From Candidatus Gugararchaeum adminiculabundum (GTDB taxonomy: Archaea; Micrarchaeota; Micrarchaeia; Burarchaeales; Gugararchaeaceae), in contig CABMDC010000012.1 in assembly GCA_902384795.1 (NCBI GenBank), positions 197,970 to 261,969 on the forward strand: 64,000 nt of DNA, read 5' to 3'. This document shows, piece after piece, positions 16,050-24,413 of the stretch. The position numbers and the translations under genes are program-made. The notes under the pieces were generated by a model. It was not told the origin of the DNA. It saw nothing but the letters and a program-made list of their open reading frames with translations, and ran no database searches. Every line of letters begins with the position of its first letter. Positions within the stretch are counted from its first letter, which is position 1.

Positions 16050-16852
16050 GTGGCATGAGATTTCCGGCAGTTGCCGGGACATTTTACCCGGATGAGGAAA
16101 AGGAATTGCGCACAATGATTGGAGAATATTTGCAGGAGGCGGAAAAGGAGATGGCAAAACAGGGGGCGCTTGCCATTCCTGGAAAATTGCGTGCGCTGGT
16201 TGTTCCCCATGCAGGCTATGTTTACTCAGGGCCTGTTGCTGCCTATGGCTATGCCCTTCTGAAAAAGGAGAACCAGAAAAAGAAATTTTCCAATGTGCTC
16301 ATGATTGGGCCTTCGCACTATGCCTATTTTCCTGGCCTTGCGTGCTCTGGCGCCGAGGGATGGGAGACCCCGCTGGGAAGGGTGAGGGTGAAGGAGCCGA
16401 AAGCTCCTGGGATTGTTGTTTCTCCTGAAGCGCACAAGCCAGAGCACTGCCTGGAAGTGCAGGTTCCGTTTTTGCAGAGCGTGATGGATGAAAAGGAGTT
16501 CACTATTACACCGTTGCTGGCAGGAGATATTTCGCCCCAGGAAGCGGCTGGGATTTTGAAGCCATTGATTGCCAAGGATTCGCTTCTGCTGGTCAGCTCG
16601 GATTTGAGCCACTACCACCCCTATGAAAGGGCGAAGAGAATTGACGAGAATGCGAATAGGAGCGTGCCGCATCTGGATTTCTCATTGGTGGAAAATTTCG
16701 AGGCATGCGGGAAGATTGGAATTCTGGCTCTGATGCTGATTGCTAGGGAAATGAAATGGAAGGGGAAACTTTTGTGCTACAAAAATTCCGGGGATACGGC
16801 AGGGGACAGGGGCAAGGTTGTGGGCTATGGGTGCTATGCGTTTTATGAGTGA
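16046..16852 (+). CDS. amrB: MEMO-family protein
   Basis: MEMO proteins have a dioxygenase-like fold whose metal site is made of histidines. Here the matching segments are VVPHAGYVYSGPVAAYGY, IGPSHYAYFPG, AHKPEHCLEVQVPFLQ and SSDLSHYHPYERA, with length close to 270 residues as usual. The ATG at 16046 overlaps the radical SAM stop codon (ATGA) and has an AGGTG ribosome site just upstream, so it is coupled. Its reaction in archaea is not known; association with AmrS and AmrA is conserved. Confidence 0.93.
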   Translation: MSGMRFPAVAGTFYPDEEKELRTMIGEYLQEAEKEMAKQGALAIPGKLRALVVPHAGYVYSGPVAAYGYALLKKENQKKKFSNVLMIGPSHYAYFPGLACSGAEGWETPLGRVRVKEPKAPGIVVSPEAHKPEHCLEVQVPFLQSVMDEKEFTITPLLAGDISPQEAAGILKPLIAKDSLLLVSSDLSHYHPYERAKRIDENANRSVPHLDFSLVENFEACGKIGILALMLIAREMKWKGKLLCYKNSGDTAGDRGKVVGYGCYAFYE

Positions 16853-16903
16853 TAAGCGATGGAGGATGGAAGGCGGGAGAAAAAGGAATTGATGGTGATT
16901 TTC

Positions 16904-17491
16904 ATGGCAACTGTTTTGCAAAAGGATGACAAGATTGCGCTTTTGAAGCTGGCGCGCGAGGCGATTTCAAACGCTCTGGATGAAAAGCCGCTCCCCATGC
17001 CGCCCAGGAAAGAGATTTTCCTGGAAAAAATGGGCGCATTCGTCACTCTGAGCATCGATGGCGCACTGCGCGGGTGCATCGGCTCGCTGGAGGCAGTGAA
17101 GCCTTTGGGCGAGTGCGTTGTGTACAATGCAGTGAATGCCGCTTTTGATGACCCGAGGTTTCCGCAATTGTCCAAGGAGGAGTTTGACTGGATTGAAATC
17201 GAGATTTCCGTGCTGACAACTCCCGAGAAACTTGAATTCAAGGGGGAAGATGATTTGCTCAGGAAACTGGTGCCAGACAAGCATGGGGTGATTTTGCAGT
17301 GGGGGAACAGGAGGTCCACTTTTCTTCCGCAGGTCTGGGAGCAATTGCCGGACAAACGGGATTTCCTCGGGGAGTTGAGCATGAAGGCGGGCATGCAGCT
17401 GGGCGCGTGGAAGGATGCGCGCGTTTTCACCTATGAGGCGATTGTTTTCAATGAGGCGGAATTCCTGCCCCAGCTAAAAAAGAGAAAGTGA
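16904..17491 (+). CDS. amrA: AMMECR1-domain protein
   Basis: The AMMECR1 core is clear: GAFVTLSIDGALRGCIGSLE, where the conserved LRGCIG motif holds the active-site-like cysteine, then NAVNAAFDDPRFPQL, and the late FLPQVWEQLPDKRDFL and LSMKAGM. At about 195 residues it is a whole single-domain protein. I chose the ATG at 16904, since GGTGATT stands 5 nt upstream; ATGs at 16859 and 16892 are in frame. It follows MEMO by about 50 bp and completes the three-gene set. Function is unknown, although the trio has been tied to unidentified small-molecule or protein modification. Confidence 0.93.
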   Translation: MATVLQKDDKIALLKLAREAISNALDEKPLPMPPRKEIFLEKMGAFVTLSIDGALRGCIGSLEAVKPLGECVVYNAVNAAFDDPRFPQLSKEEFDWIEIEISVLTTPEKLEFKGEDDLLRKLVPDKHGVILQWGNRRSTFLPQVWEQLPDKRDFLGELSMKAGMQLGAWKDARVFTYEAIVFNEAEFLPQLKKRK

Positions 17492-17547
17492 AAGCTGGGA
17501 ATGAGAGAAGAAAATAAAAAGAAAAAAAGGAAAAAACTGAAAAACGC

Positions 17548-17937
17548 CTATTCGTCTTTTGACAGCTTGTATACGGATCTCAGGGCAGGTATCAGAACCG
17601 CGCCTGCAACGAAGATTCCGAATACGGTGAATGCCTGGGTTATTCCTGCGCCAAAGCTTACGGTCGACGGGTTTCCCACCAGCCATTTGCCAAGGTTTGC
17701 AAGTGCGATTGCACCCACGTTCAGGCCGATTGCGGCTATTACAAAGCTGTCGGTCTCCTTGTCGGTTATATTGAGCGCCCCTACGAGCAGGCCGAGCACG
17801 GCAAGGGCGATTGCCATTGTTCCCATTGTGTCAGCCGCCATGTTGGAGAACCCTGCTCCGATCCCTACCAGCAGCGAGAGCACTACGCCTCCGATAAAAG
17901 CCCAGGCGCCTATTTTTTTCATTGTGTCTTCGGACAT
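17548..17937 (-). CDS. Four-helix membrane protein, unknown
   Basis: A 129-residue protein with four predicted helices (about residues 8-28, 36-58, 65-82 and 93-116). It is rich in Gly/Ala, with a central charged turn NITDKETDSF. The end is charged and cytoplasmic (RSVYKLSKDE). It looks like a small conserved archaeal membrane protein, but I cannot name a function. The GAGGTGTTTGATTT sequence before the ATG provides a ribosome site. It is convergent with the AMMECR1 gene and divergent from the next small gene. Confidence 0.65.
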   Translation of the reverse strand: MSEDTMKKIGAWAFIGGVVLSLLVGIGAGFSNMAADTMGTMAIALAVLGLLVGALNITDKETDSFVIAAIGLNVGAIALANLGKWLVGNPSTVSFGAGITQAFTVFGIFVAGAVLIPALRSVYKLSKDE

Positions 17938-18073
17938 AAATCAAACACCTCTGTGGTTCTACTACATAAATGACGCGGGTGTTTAAATTTGTTGCGTAAA
18001 AAAGGCCGGGTTGCCCCATTACCGGCAATATTAAATACCCGAAGCTGCGACTAACAAAGCAAAGGTGGTTTTA

Positions 18074-18292
18074 ATGGGCGGAATTTGCAAAATAATAAAG
18101 GGAGTTTTCTTTCTGGCCGCAGGAGGGGCGCTTTTAGCCGGCGCACTGGGCAGCCTGGATGGAAAGCTTGCAACGGAAATCGCAGGCGCATTGATAGCGC
18201 TGAATGGATTGTCTATGATCTGCCATGCAATGGGCATGTGTTCCATGTGCAACAGCTGCTGTGGAAACGACAAGAAAGGCGGATGCTGCTAG
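18074..18292 (+). CDS. Small membrane protein with Cys-rich tail
   Basis: A 72-residue protein with two hydrophobic segments (about 6-27 and 33-51) followed by a tail with eight cysteines and a histidine: the pattern is CHAMGMCSMCNSCC and then a terminal CC. The tail could bind copper, zinc or an iron-sulphur cluster close to the membrane. No family is recognised. A GGTGG ribosome site lies 4-9 nt before the ATG at 18074, and an ATATTAAAT TATA-like box is at about 18028-18036. Confidence 0.65.
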   Translation: MGGICKIIKGVFFLAAGGALLAGALGSLDGKLATEIAGALIALNGLSMICHAMGMCSMCNSCCGNDKKGGCC

Positions 18293-18322
18293 AGAACTGG
18301 AAATCGGTAGCAAAACCGGAAT

Positions 18323-19489
18323 CTAGCCATACTCGAAAATTTCGGAAGCGCCCAGCGCTTCCGTTACTATTTTTTCCATTTTTATTTTTTCCTCGAAAAC
18401 TTTCAGGTCTTTTGCGTGCGAGCTGGTGGCGGGCGAGGAGGGGTTGAAAAGAGTGCAGCAGTCGGTGTATTTCTGCAGGGAGATTTCATAGGTGCCGAGC
18501 TTCTGCGCGAGCGCTATAATCTCCTGCTTGTCATAGGCGAGCAAGGGGCGAAGCATGGGGAGCGAAACGCTCTCCTGCACGCTGGCCAGATTGGAAAGCG
18601 TCTGGCTCGCGACCTGGCCCAAACTTTCGCCGGTGGCGATCGCCTTGGCGCCTTCCTTTTCCGCGATTGCCTGGGAAGTCAGCGCCATGAAGCGCCGGAA
18701 GCTCAGGAGGCGGTAGCGGTCAGGAACCAGGTGCGAGGAAATCTGGAACGGGTAATAGGGGACGAAGTAGCATTTTGTTTTGATTAGCCAGGGGGTTAGC
18801 GAGGAGATGAGCGCCTCGATTTTCGCAATTTTCTTTTTTTCTTTCCCTATTTCCTTGAACGAGTGGAAGTGCACGAAAACTATTTCGCACCCGCGCTTGG
18901 CAAGAAGCCAGGCGGCTGCCGGGGAATCTATGCCCCCGGAAAGCAAAAGAACGATTTTGCCCCCCGAGCCGACGGGCAGTCCGCCGGGGCCGGGAAATTT
19001 CCCGGTGAAGATGAGCGCCTTGTTCCCGGTGACCAGTTCCACATTGACTATTGTCTGGGAATTTATCATCCCCTCAATGCCGGTCTTTTTTGTGATCAGC
19101 TCGGCCACTTTTTTTCCGAACGCGCTCCGCTCGATTTTCAGGCCCTTGTCCGAGCGCTTCACAATTATGTAGAATTCGCGCGCCTTTATTTCCTTGAGAA
19201 CTTTGGATGCTTCCTGGGCGACTTTTTCCTCGTCAATTTCCGTGAGGATGCAGGGGGCCGACCAGGAGATGCCGAAAACTTTGGAAGTGAGCTCCGCTGT
19301 TTCCTTTGCATTGCTGGAAGCGGAGACGGAAATTAGAAGCCGTTCCTGAAGGGTGGTGACCTTTTCCGCGCTCTTTCCCAGCGTGTGGCGCACATTGGAT
19401 TTCAATTTGCTTACAAATGCCGAGCGGTTGCCGCCCTTGGTGCCGATCTCGCCGGAAAAATGCGCATTGACGAATTTGTACAGGGGCAT
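18323..19489 (-). CDS. thiI: tRNA 4-thiouridine synthetase
   Basis: ThiI activates uridine-8 of tRNA with ATP and inserts sulphur. The order is a NFLD-like domain with EIGTKGGNRSAF (about residues 13-24), a THUMP domain (about 60-165), and a PP-loop ATPase with the ATP loop LLLSGGIDSPAAAWLL. The late segment QKYTDCCTLFNP has paired cysteines. There is no rhodanese domain, as in other archaea, so sulphur must come from another donor. The ATG at 19489 lies about 26 nt after a CATAAAAG box, consistent with a leaderless message. A TTG at 19510 is in frame upstream. Confidence 0.93.
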   Translation of the reverse strand: MPLYKFVNAHFSGEIGTKGGNRSAFVSKLKSNVRHTLGKSAEKVTTLQERLLISVSASSNAKETAELTSKVFGISWSAPCILTEIDEEKVAQEASKVLKEIKAREFYIIVKRSDKGLKIERSAFGKKVAELITKKTGIEGMINSQTIVNVELVTGNKALIFTGKFPGPGGLPVGSGGKIVLLLSGGIDSPAAAWLLAKRGCEIVFVHFHSFKEIGKEKKKIAKIEALISSLTPWLIKTKCYFVPYYPFQISSHLVPDRYRLLSFRRFMALTSQAIAEKEGAKAIATGESLGQVASQTLSNLASVQESVSLPMLRPLLAYDKQEIIALAQKLGTYEISLQKYTDCCTLFNPSSPATSSHAKDLKVFEEKIKMEKIVTEALGASEIFEYG

Positions 19490-19543
19490 GCAGCTATTGG
19501 GGAAGTGCAAACTTTTATGGATGATGCACCGGCCTGGGAGAAA

Positions 19544-19744
19544 CTAGAGAAGCTTGGCTTCGCTCCTTTTCCCGTTCGCATCATATTTGTAGAGCTTGCC
19601 TTCCTGCTCGTCCAGGGTCTTCATGTGGCTCCCGTCGCAGAAGGGCTGGTTTTTGCTGAGCCCGCAGCGGCAGATGCGCCTGGTTTCATTGCCCACCTTT
19701 ATCTCAATCGGGCCTTTTGCCTCGTGTATTATGACTCTTGCCAT
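19544..19744 (-). CDS. CDGSH iron-sulphur domain protein
   Basis: A 66-residue single-domain protein with the cluster motif CRCGLSKNQPFCDGSH, the three cysteines and one histidine that hold a [2Fe-2S] cluster in mitoNEET relatives. The first half forms the beta strands (IEIKVGNETRRICRCG). There is no signal or membrane segment. The gene is divergent from the neighbouring surface protein, with about 60 bp between the starts. Confidence 0.95.
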   Translation of the reverse strand: MARVIIHEAKGPIEIKVGNETRRICRCGLSKNQPFCDGSHMKTLDEQEGKLYKYDANGKRSEAKLL

Positions 19745-19775
19745 GGAATCACCGGAAATCTTACGCTACAAACTT

Positions 19776-19783
19776 TTTTATAC
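19776..19783 (+). promoter_or_regulatory. TATA box 26 nt before the surface-protein ATG
   Basis: TTTTATAC is centred about 26 nt before the ATG at 19806. That spacing would place the transcription start at the start codon, giving a leaderless mRNA. The same arrangement recurs at many genes of this window. Confidence 0.6.
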
Positions 19784-19805
19784 AATTAGAGCGACAAATT
19801 TGTGC

Positions 19806-21182
19806 ATGAAGAAAATTTCGCTGTTTATTGCGCTGTTTGCCGTGGCGGCCATGCTGGCGCTCGGCCCGCTTGTTTCTGCGGCTTTCACCGAGCATAAAAG
19901 GGTCGTGGTGGAAGGGCTGGATGGAAGCCGGGTCATTAATGCGACGGTTGTGTACAAGTTCCAGACCAATGACTGGTACAGCTATGACGGGAAGGGAGAG
20001 ACGGTCACGGGCAAGGACGGCACGGTGAATGTCACGCTCTATAATATAGTCCCAAAGGACCAGCAGAAAAATGAGGCCTGGTTCCAGGCGACCTATGGAA
20101 AGGTTTCCAGCGGCTGGGTGAGCTGCAACTATGACCTGGATCCGGATTATGATGACTGCGTGCTCTATCTCCCGGTCTATGAACTGAGGGTTTATGTCAG
20201 GGACCACAATGAAAGGCCGCTTGAGGGAATGCCGGTTTCCGTTGACAACGGGCTCGCGTATACGGATTCGGGCGGGCAGGTGAAGGTTTTCGCCACCAAG
20301 GGAGTGCACGATGTGAAGGTCCAATTCGGTGAAATTGTTGAGCAGCAGACGGTGGATTTGCAGAAATCCGAAACCCTTGCCATGGAGATCAAGCTGAATG
20401 ACCTGGTTGTCAATGTGAAGGATGACAAGGGGCTTCCGCTCAGGGATGCGATTGTTATTGTGCGCGACATGGAATTCACCCCGGACATAAACGGGGTTGT
20501 GAAGATCGGAAAGTTCGATGCCTATACGACCGAGGTGCGCGTGAGGTACCAGGGCGAGGAGAAGAGCGCGATTGTGGATGTCGCCTCTGAGCCGAACTAC
20601 AGTTTCCTTTTTGATGTGAACCCTCCGCTTATTTCGAACGTGCAGGTTTCCGAGGACAAAACAATTCTTGTCGGCGCAAATGTGCAGGACCAGAATGAAT
20701 TCGGCTCGGGCATGGGAGTGGGCGCGAGAGTTGAGCTTACCTATGCGATTGATGGGGCGTGGAGAACGCAGGAAATGTTCCGATCAGGCCTCACAGGCTA
20801 TCAGGCGACAATTCCCCTGCAGCCCGCGGGCACGCAAATACAGTACAAGGTGAGGGCAAAGGATTTGGATGGCAACTGGGCCGAGACCCAGATTTATACT
20901 TACACTGCGAGCAAGGGCGGAGTGGCCCCGAAGCCTCCGAATGGCCAGAATGGAACCAATAATAATGGCAACAATGGCGGGAATGGAAATGGCGGAGGGT
21001 TCAAGCTTGAATTGCCGAGCATCGGGCTGAACGTTGATACCAATAATCCAGTGTGCCTTGGCGGGCTCGGGCTGGTATTGGTGATTGTTGTGCTTGTTTT
21101 CCTGAAAAGAAGGAAAGAGGACGCTGAAGACGACATATTGACGCCCATGCCTGAAACCCCGAAACCAGAGGAAAAGAAGTAA
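19806..21182 (+). CDS. Large surface protein with Ig-like repeats and C-terminal anchor
   Basis: A 458-residue protein with a signal peptide (residues 1-25, MKKISLFIALFAVAAM), then a beta-rich outside region. Carboxypeptidase-regulatory-like units are visible, for example LRVYVRDHNERPLEGMPVSV followed by GLAYTDSGGQVKVFATKG, and VVNVKDDKGLPLRDAIVIV followed by DINGVVKIG. A late segment (GYQATIPLQPAGTQIQYKV) resembles another Ig-like domain. Then come a low-complexity Asn/Gly linker (about 385-400), one membrane helix (about 415-436) and a cytoplasmic tail with RRKEDAEDD. I infer a surface-exposed adhesin-like or structural protein. Confidence 0.75.
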   Translation: MKKISLFIALFAVAAMLALGPLVSAAFTEHKRVVVEGLDGSRVINATVVYKFQTNDWYSYDGKGETVTGKDGTVNVTLYNIVPKDQQKNEAWFQATYGKVSSGWVSCNYDLDPDYDDCVLYLPVYELRVYVRDHNERPLEGMPVSVDNGLAYTDSGGQVKVFATKGVHDVKVQFGEIVEQQTVDLQKSETLAMEIKLNDLVVNVKDDKGLPLRDAIVIVRDMEFTPDINGVVKIGKFDAYTTEVRVRYQGEEKSAIVDVASEPNYSFLFDVNPPLISNVQVSEDKTILVGANVQDQNEFGSGMGVGARVELTYAIDGAWRTQEMFRSGLTGYQATIPLQPAGTQIQYKVRAKDLDGNWAETQIYTYTASKGGVAPKPPNGQNGTNNNGNNGGNGNGGGFKLELPSIGLNVDTNNPVCLGGLGLVLVIVVLVFLKRRKEDAEDDILTPMPETPKPEEKK

Positions 21183-21234
21183 ATGCCGGATGAAAACGGT
21201 TAATAAATCCGGGCGCTAAAATAGGACTAATTAT

Positions 21235-21408
21235 GCAGGGATGGCAGAGCTTGGTCAAATGCGCCAGACTCAAGTGAAATCCTTTTCTTCCCGTAGAAAA
21301 GGCTTTCGACCCAAAAGAAAGGGTTTTGAGAAATCTGGACGCAAGTCCAAAAAAAGATAAGATATCTGGTGGCTTAGGCCTACGTGGGTTCAAATCCCCC
21401 TCCCTGCA
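21235..21408 (+). tRNA. tRNA-Leu (CAA) with an 89-nt intron
   Basis: The acceptor GCAGGGA pairs with TCCCTGC and the discriminator is A. The anticodon CAA lies at 21271-21273 after CCAGA, and the 3' half of the stem (TCTGG) is at 21365-21369. The type II variable arm is TGGCTTAGGCCTACG. The intron (about 21275-21363) sits at position 37/38 and contains three hairpins, one closed by a GCAA tetraloop (GGAC-GCAA-GTCC). A decoy TCTGG is inside the intron, so the exact splice assignment rests on pairing. One T-stem pair (T-C) is a mismatch. A TTAATAAAT box (near 21200-21209) is upstream, and T-run termination follows. Confidence 0.88.
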
Positions 21409-21471
21409 CTTGTTTTTTTCTTTCAAAGAAGAGTGCAAATGTTTTTATTTTACCCGTGGTTAACCACATCC

Positions 21472-22278
21472 ATGAGAATGGGCATTGTTTTGGTTTTGGT
21501 CATCGCGCTTTCGGGAATTCTGCTGGCAGAAACAGTTTGGCTGGTCGAGCCAATGAAAAAGCAGCTGGGCAACGGCGATGTGGTGGACATCGGTCCCATC
21601 GGGCCGGGGCAGACGGTTTTCATTGAAATCGAGCCCATAATAAAGGAAGGGGAGAACAAGGGGCTTACCTGGGATTTGCTGAATGTCACTAAACTGCCAA
21701 GCGGATGGAAGGGCGAGAAAAGCGCATTGTACGGAAGGCCGACATTGCAGGCGAAAATAACCGCATCTGCAGAAGCCAAAGATGGGAGTTACCCGGTAAC
21801 GCTGGAAGCGATCGGGGGAGAAAAACTGGGGGGCCCGGTTTCAATCAAGGCGAATGTGCAGGTGAAAAAAGACGTGGTCAATGTTGACGTGCAGCCAAAG
21901 AGCAGGAAGGTCGGCGCGGGCCAGCCTGCGGTGTTTTACATTACTATCCAGAATACGGGAATTACAAGCGATGTGTTTGAAGTGACCGCAACCGGGAAGC
22001 TCGCCTGGGATTTGAACAAAAAGGCGCTGATACCGGCCGGCGGAATAAAGGAAGTGCGCTATGAGGTGGGTTCCGAAGAGGGGGGAAATATTGCGGTTGA
22101 CCTGAATGTCAAATCCTCGTCAAGCCCGCTGATTTCGAAAACAGAAAGGGTGAACGTTGACGTGGAGACTAATTTGATAAGCGACTACAAGGCGACCAAC
22201 AACGGGTTGATGATATTCCCGATAATGGAACAGCCGGTCTATTCCCTGATGGGATTGATTTCGAACCTGTTTAACTAG
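21472..22278 (+). CDS. Secreted protein with NEW3-like beta domains
   Basis: From the ATG at 21472 the protein is 268 residues. The signal peptide MRMGIVLVLVIALSGILLAE is followed by two beta-rich units. The second has VNVDVQPKSRKVGAGQPAVF and ITIQNTGITSDVFEVTATG, which resembles the NEW3/CARDB Ig-like domains of archaeal surface proteins. The end (about residues 245-268) is hydrophobic (GLMIFPIMEQPVYSLMG) but does not look like a full helix anchor. TTTTTATTTTA lies about 25 nt upstream, so a leaderless message is likely. Binding partner unknown. Confidence 0.65.
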   Translation: MRMGIVLVLVIALSGILLAETVWLVEPMKKQLGNGDVVDIGPIGPGQTVFIEIEPIIKEGENKGLTWDLLNVTKLPSGWKGEKSALYGRPTLQAKITASAEAKDGSYPVTLEAIGGEKLGGPVSIKANVQVKKDVVNVDVQPKSRKVGAGQPAVFYITIQNTGITSDVFEVTATGKLAWDLNKKALIPAGGIKEVRYEVGSEEGGNIAVDLNVKSSSSPLISKTERVNVDVETNLISDYKATNNGLMIFPIMEQPVYSLMGLISNLFN

Positions 22279-22290
22279 TTGGTTTTTGGA

Positions 22291-22755
22291 ATGTGGAACA
22301 GACCTTTTTGCAGCATTTGCAAAAAACGAATTGAGAAGCCTTCTGATGCAATAGCTAAACCTGTACCGTTAGTTGTGCGCGGGCTGAAACCTTTTGCACA
22401 TACAGAATGCTTGAGAAAAGGAATGGTCGCTGACCAGGAATTTAGGCAAGGCGCGGGAAAAATCGTTAACGCAACTTTGAGGATACAGGAGGAAAAAGAC
22501 ATGCGAACCATTGCAAGAGTAGAGCTTCAGAAGCAGATGAGCAAGGCGAATGTTGGGCAGATGCTCGCGGCAGTGATGATGGGGGCTCTTCCTGCGATTG
22601 GGCTCCTTAATTTCCAACGACTAAAATTAGACGCTCTTCAGTGGATAGGATTCTGCATACTGACGCTTTTGGCAGCGCTATTTCTCGTAAATGTAGCGCT
22701 TTATCGGTATTATCTGCATGGGCTTTCAGGAGAAATAAGCAGGGAAGAAGACTGA
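22291..22755 (+). CDS. Two-helix membrane protein with zinc-binding N-terminus
   Basis: A 154-residue protein. The N-terminus has cysteines CSICKKRI followed about 30 residues later by HTECL, a four-ligand set (Cys-Cys-His-Cys) for zinc. A charged helix follows, then two transmembrane helices (about residues 91-107 and 120-140) and a short cytoplasmic end. No family is recognised. It is 12 bp downstream of the secreted NEW3-like gene and probably co-transcribed. Confidence 0.6.
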   Translation: MWNRPFCSICKKRIEKPSDAIAKPVPLVVRGLKPFAHTECLRKGMVADQEFRQGAGKIVNATLRIQEEKDMRTIARVELQKQMSKANVGQMLAAVMMGALPAIGLLNFQRLKLDALQWIGFCILTLLAALFLVNVALYRYYLHGLSGEISREED

Positions 22756-22784
22756 ATTCTCGCTTTTTATAATTTGGCGGACAA

Positions 22785-24392
22785 ATGGTTAGCATGGACT
22801 CGGAAAGTGCGAAGAGGGAAGATGCTGCAAAAGAAGCCGCAAAGCTGGTTCTTGCAAATCCTTCGCTGGATTTGGAGGATTTGAAAAAGAGGCTGTGCGA
22901 GAAATACAGAATAGCGGATGCGCTCAAGAGCAGTGAAATTTTGGCGAAGATTCCCGAGGGGGAAAGAACAGTGGCAGTGATGAAAGCCCTGCGCCTGCGG
23001 CCTGTGAGAACTATTTCAGGAGTCACGCCAATCGCGATTATGAGCTATTCAGACTGCCCCCATGGAAGATGCACCTATTGTCCCCGGGGAGAATACGCGG
23101 CACAGAGCTATACTGGCAGGGAACCGGCTGCGTTAAGGGCGATTCAGAATAAATTCGATTCCGGAAAACAGGCGCTGAGCAGGATGGACCATCTGGAGGC
23201 GATTGGGCACAAGGTGGAGAAATGCGAGCTAATCGTCATGGGCGGAACTTTCAATTCCCAACCCAAGGATTATCAGGAGAATTTCATGAAAGGCGCGTTT
23301 GATGCTTTCAATGGGTTTGAGAGCGCGAGCCTGCGGGAAGCCATTGATGCAAATGAGAAAGCGAAAAGAAGAGTTGTGGGTGTGACTTTTGAAACACGGC
23401 CGGATTGGTGCAAGGAAAAGCATATTGACGAAATTCTGGAAATGGGCGGGACAAGAGTGGAGATGGGAGTGCAGGTGCTGAATGACGCGATTTACGAGAA
23501 GGTGCACCGCGGGCATTCGGTTCAGGATGTGGTGGATGAAACGCGAATTCTGAAGGATGCGTCCCTCAAAGTTTTGTACCATATGATGCCGGGCTTGTAT
23601 CAAAATGAAAAGGAGGATGTCGCCATGTTCAGGCAGCTTTTTTCAGATGAGCGATTCAGGCCCGATATGCTGAAAATTTATCCTACGCTGGTGATACCTG
23701 GCACGCAATTGTATGAGGAATGGAAAAAGGGCGAGTTCAGAACCTATTCGAGCGAGGAAGCCGCGGCAGTGATTGCCGAGGCGAGCGAATATATTCCGAA
23801 ATATGTACGCGTGATGAGGATGCAGAGGGATATTCCGGTGCAGTTGATTGCAGGCGGGATGAGAAAGAGCAACCTTAGGCAGCTGGTTGATGCGGAGATG
23901 AAGAAGAAAGGTGTGAAATGCAAGTGCATCCGATGCCGCGAAAGCGGATTGAGCAGGCTGAAGAATTTGGGAGAAGTGGATGAAAAAAGAGTGAAAATGG
24001 AAAGGATTTCGTATGATGCGAGCGGAGGGAGAGAGGAATTTCTTAGTTTCGAGGATGAGGCGAATGAATTGCTGCTGGGATTTGTGAGATTGAGAATTCC
24101 AGGGGAAGTGGGGAAGAATAGGCCGCACAGAAAGGAGATTGATTCCAAGACTGCGCTGATTAGGGAGTTGCATGTTTATGGGCAGGAAGTTGCTGTTGGA
24201 AAAGAGGCTGACAACGAATTGCAGGTGCAGCACAAGGGGTATGGACTGAAATTGTTGCGCGAGGCTGAAAGGATTGCCAAAGAAGAATTTGACAAGAAGA
24301 AAATGATTGTGATTTCAGGCGTTGGTGCGCGGGAGTACTATTACAAGTTCGGGTATAAACTGGAAGGGCCATACGTGAGTAAGTTTTTATGA
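22785..24392 (+). CDS. elp3: tRNA wobble-uridine modification enzyme Elp3
   Basis: A single-subunit archaeal Elp3 of 535 residues, which adds the carboxymethyl group at U34 of tRNAs using SAM chemistry and acetyl-CoA. The radical SAM cluster cysteines are in CPHGRCTYCPRGE (CX4CX2C). The C-terminal 150 residues form the GNAT acetyltransferase domain, with the acetyl-CoA loop HKGYGLKLLREAE and the end YYYKFGYKLEGPYVSK. A zinc-binding CKCIRC pattern lies between the domains. TTTATAAT lies about 20 nt upstream of the ATG, so the message is probably leaderless. Confidence 0.96.
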   Translation: MVSMDSESAKREDAAKEAAKLVLANPSLDLEDLKKRLCEKYRIADALKSSEILAKIPEGERTVAVMKALRLRPVRTISGVTPIAIMSYSDCPHGRCTYCPRGEYAAQSYTGREPAALRAIQNKFDSGKQALSRMDHLEAIGHKVEKCELIVMGGTFNSQPKDYQENFMKGAFDAFNGFESASLREAIDANEKAKRRVVGVTFETRPDWCKEKHIDEILEMGGTRVEMGVQVLNDAIYEKVHRGHSVQDVVDETRILKDASLKVLYHMMPGLYQNEKEDVAMFRQLFSDERFRPDMLKIYPTLVIPGTQLYEEWKKGEFRTYSSEEAAAVIAEASEYIPKYVRVMRMQRDIPVQLIAGGMRKSNLRQLVDAEMKKKGVKCKCIRCRESGLSRLKNLGEVDEKRVKMERISYDASGGREEFLSFEDEANELLLGFVRLRIPGEVGKNRPHRKEIDSKTALIRELHVYGQEVAVGKEADNELQVQHKGYGLKLLREAERIAKEEFDKKKMIVISGVGAREYYYKFGYKLEGPYVSKFL

Positions 24393-24413
24393 GTTAAGTG
24401 AGTTGGTTTAGGC

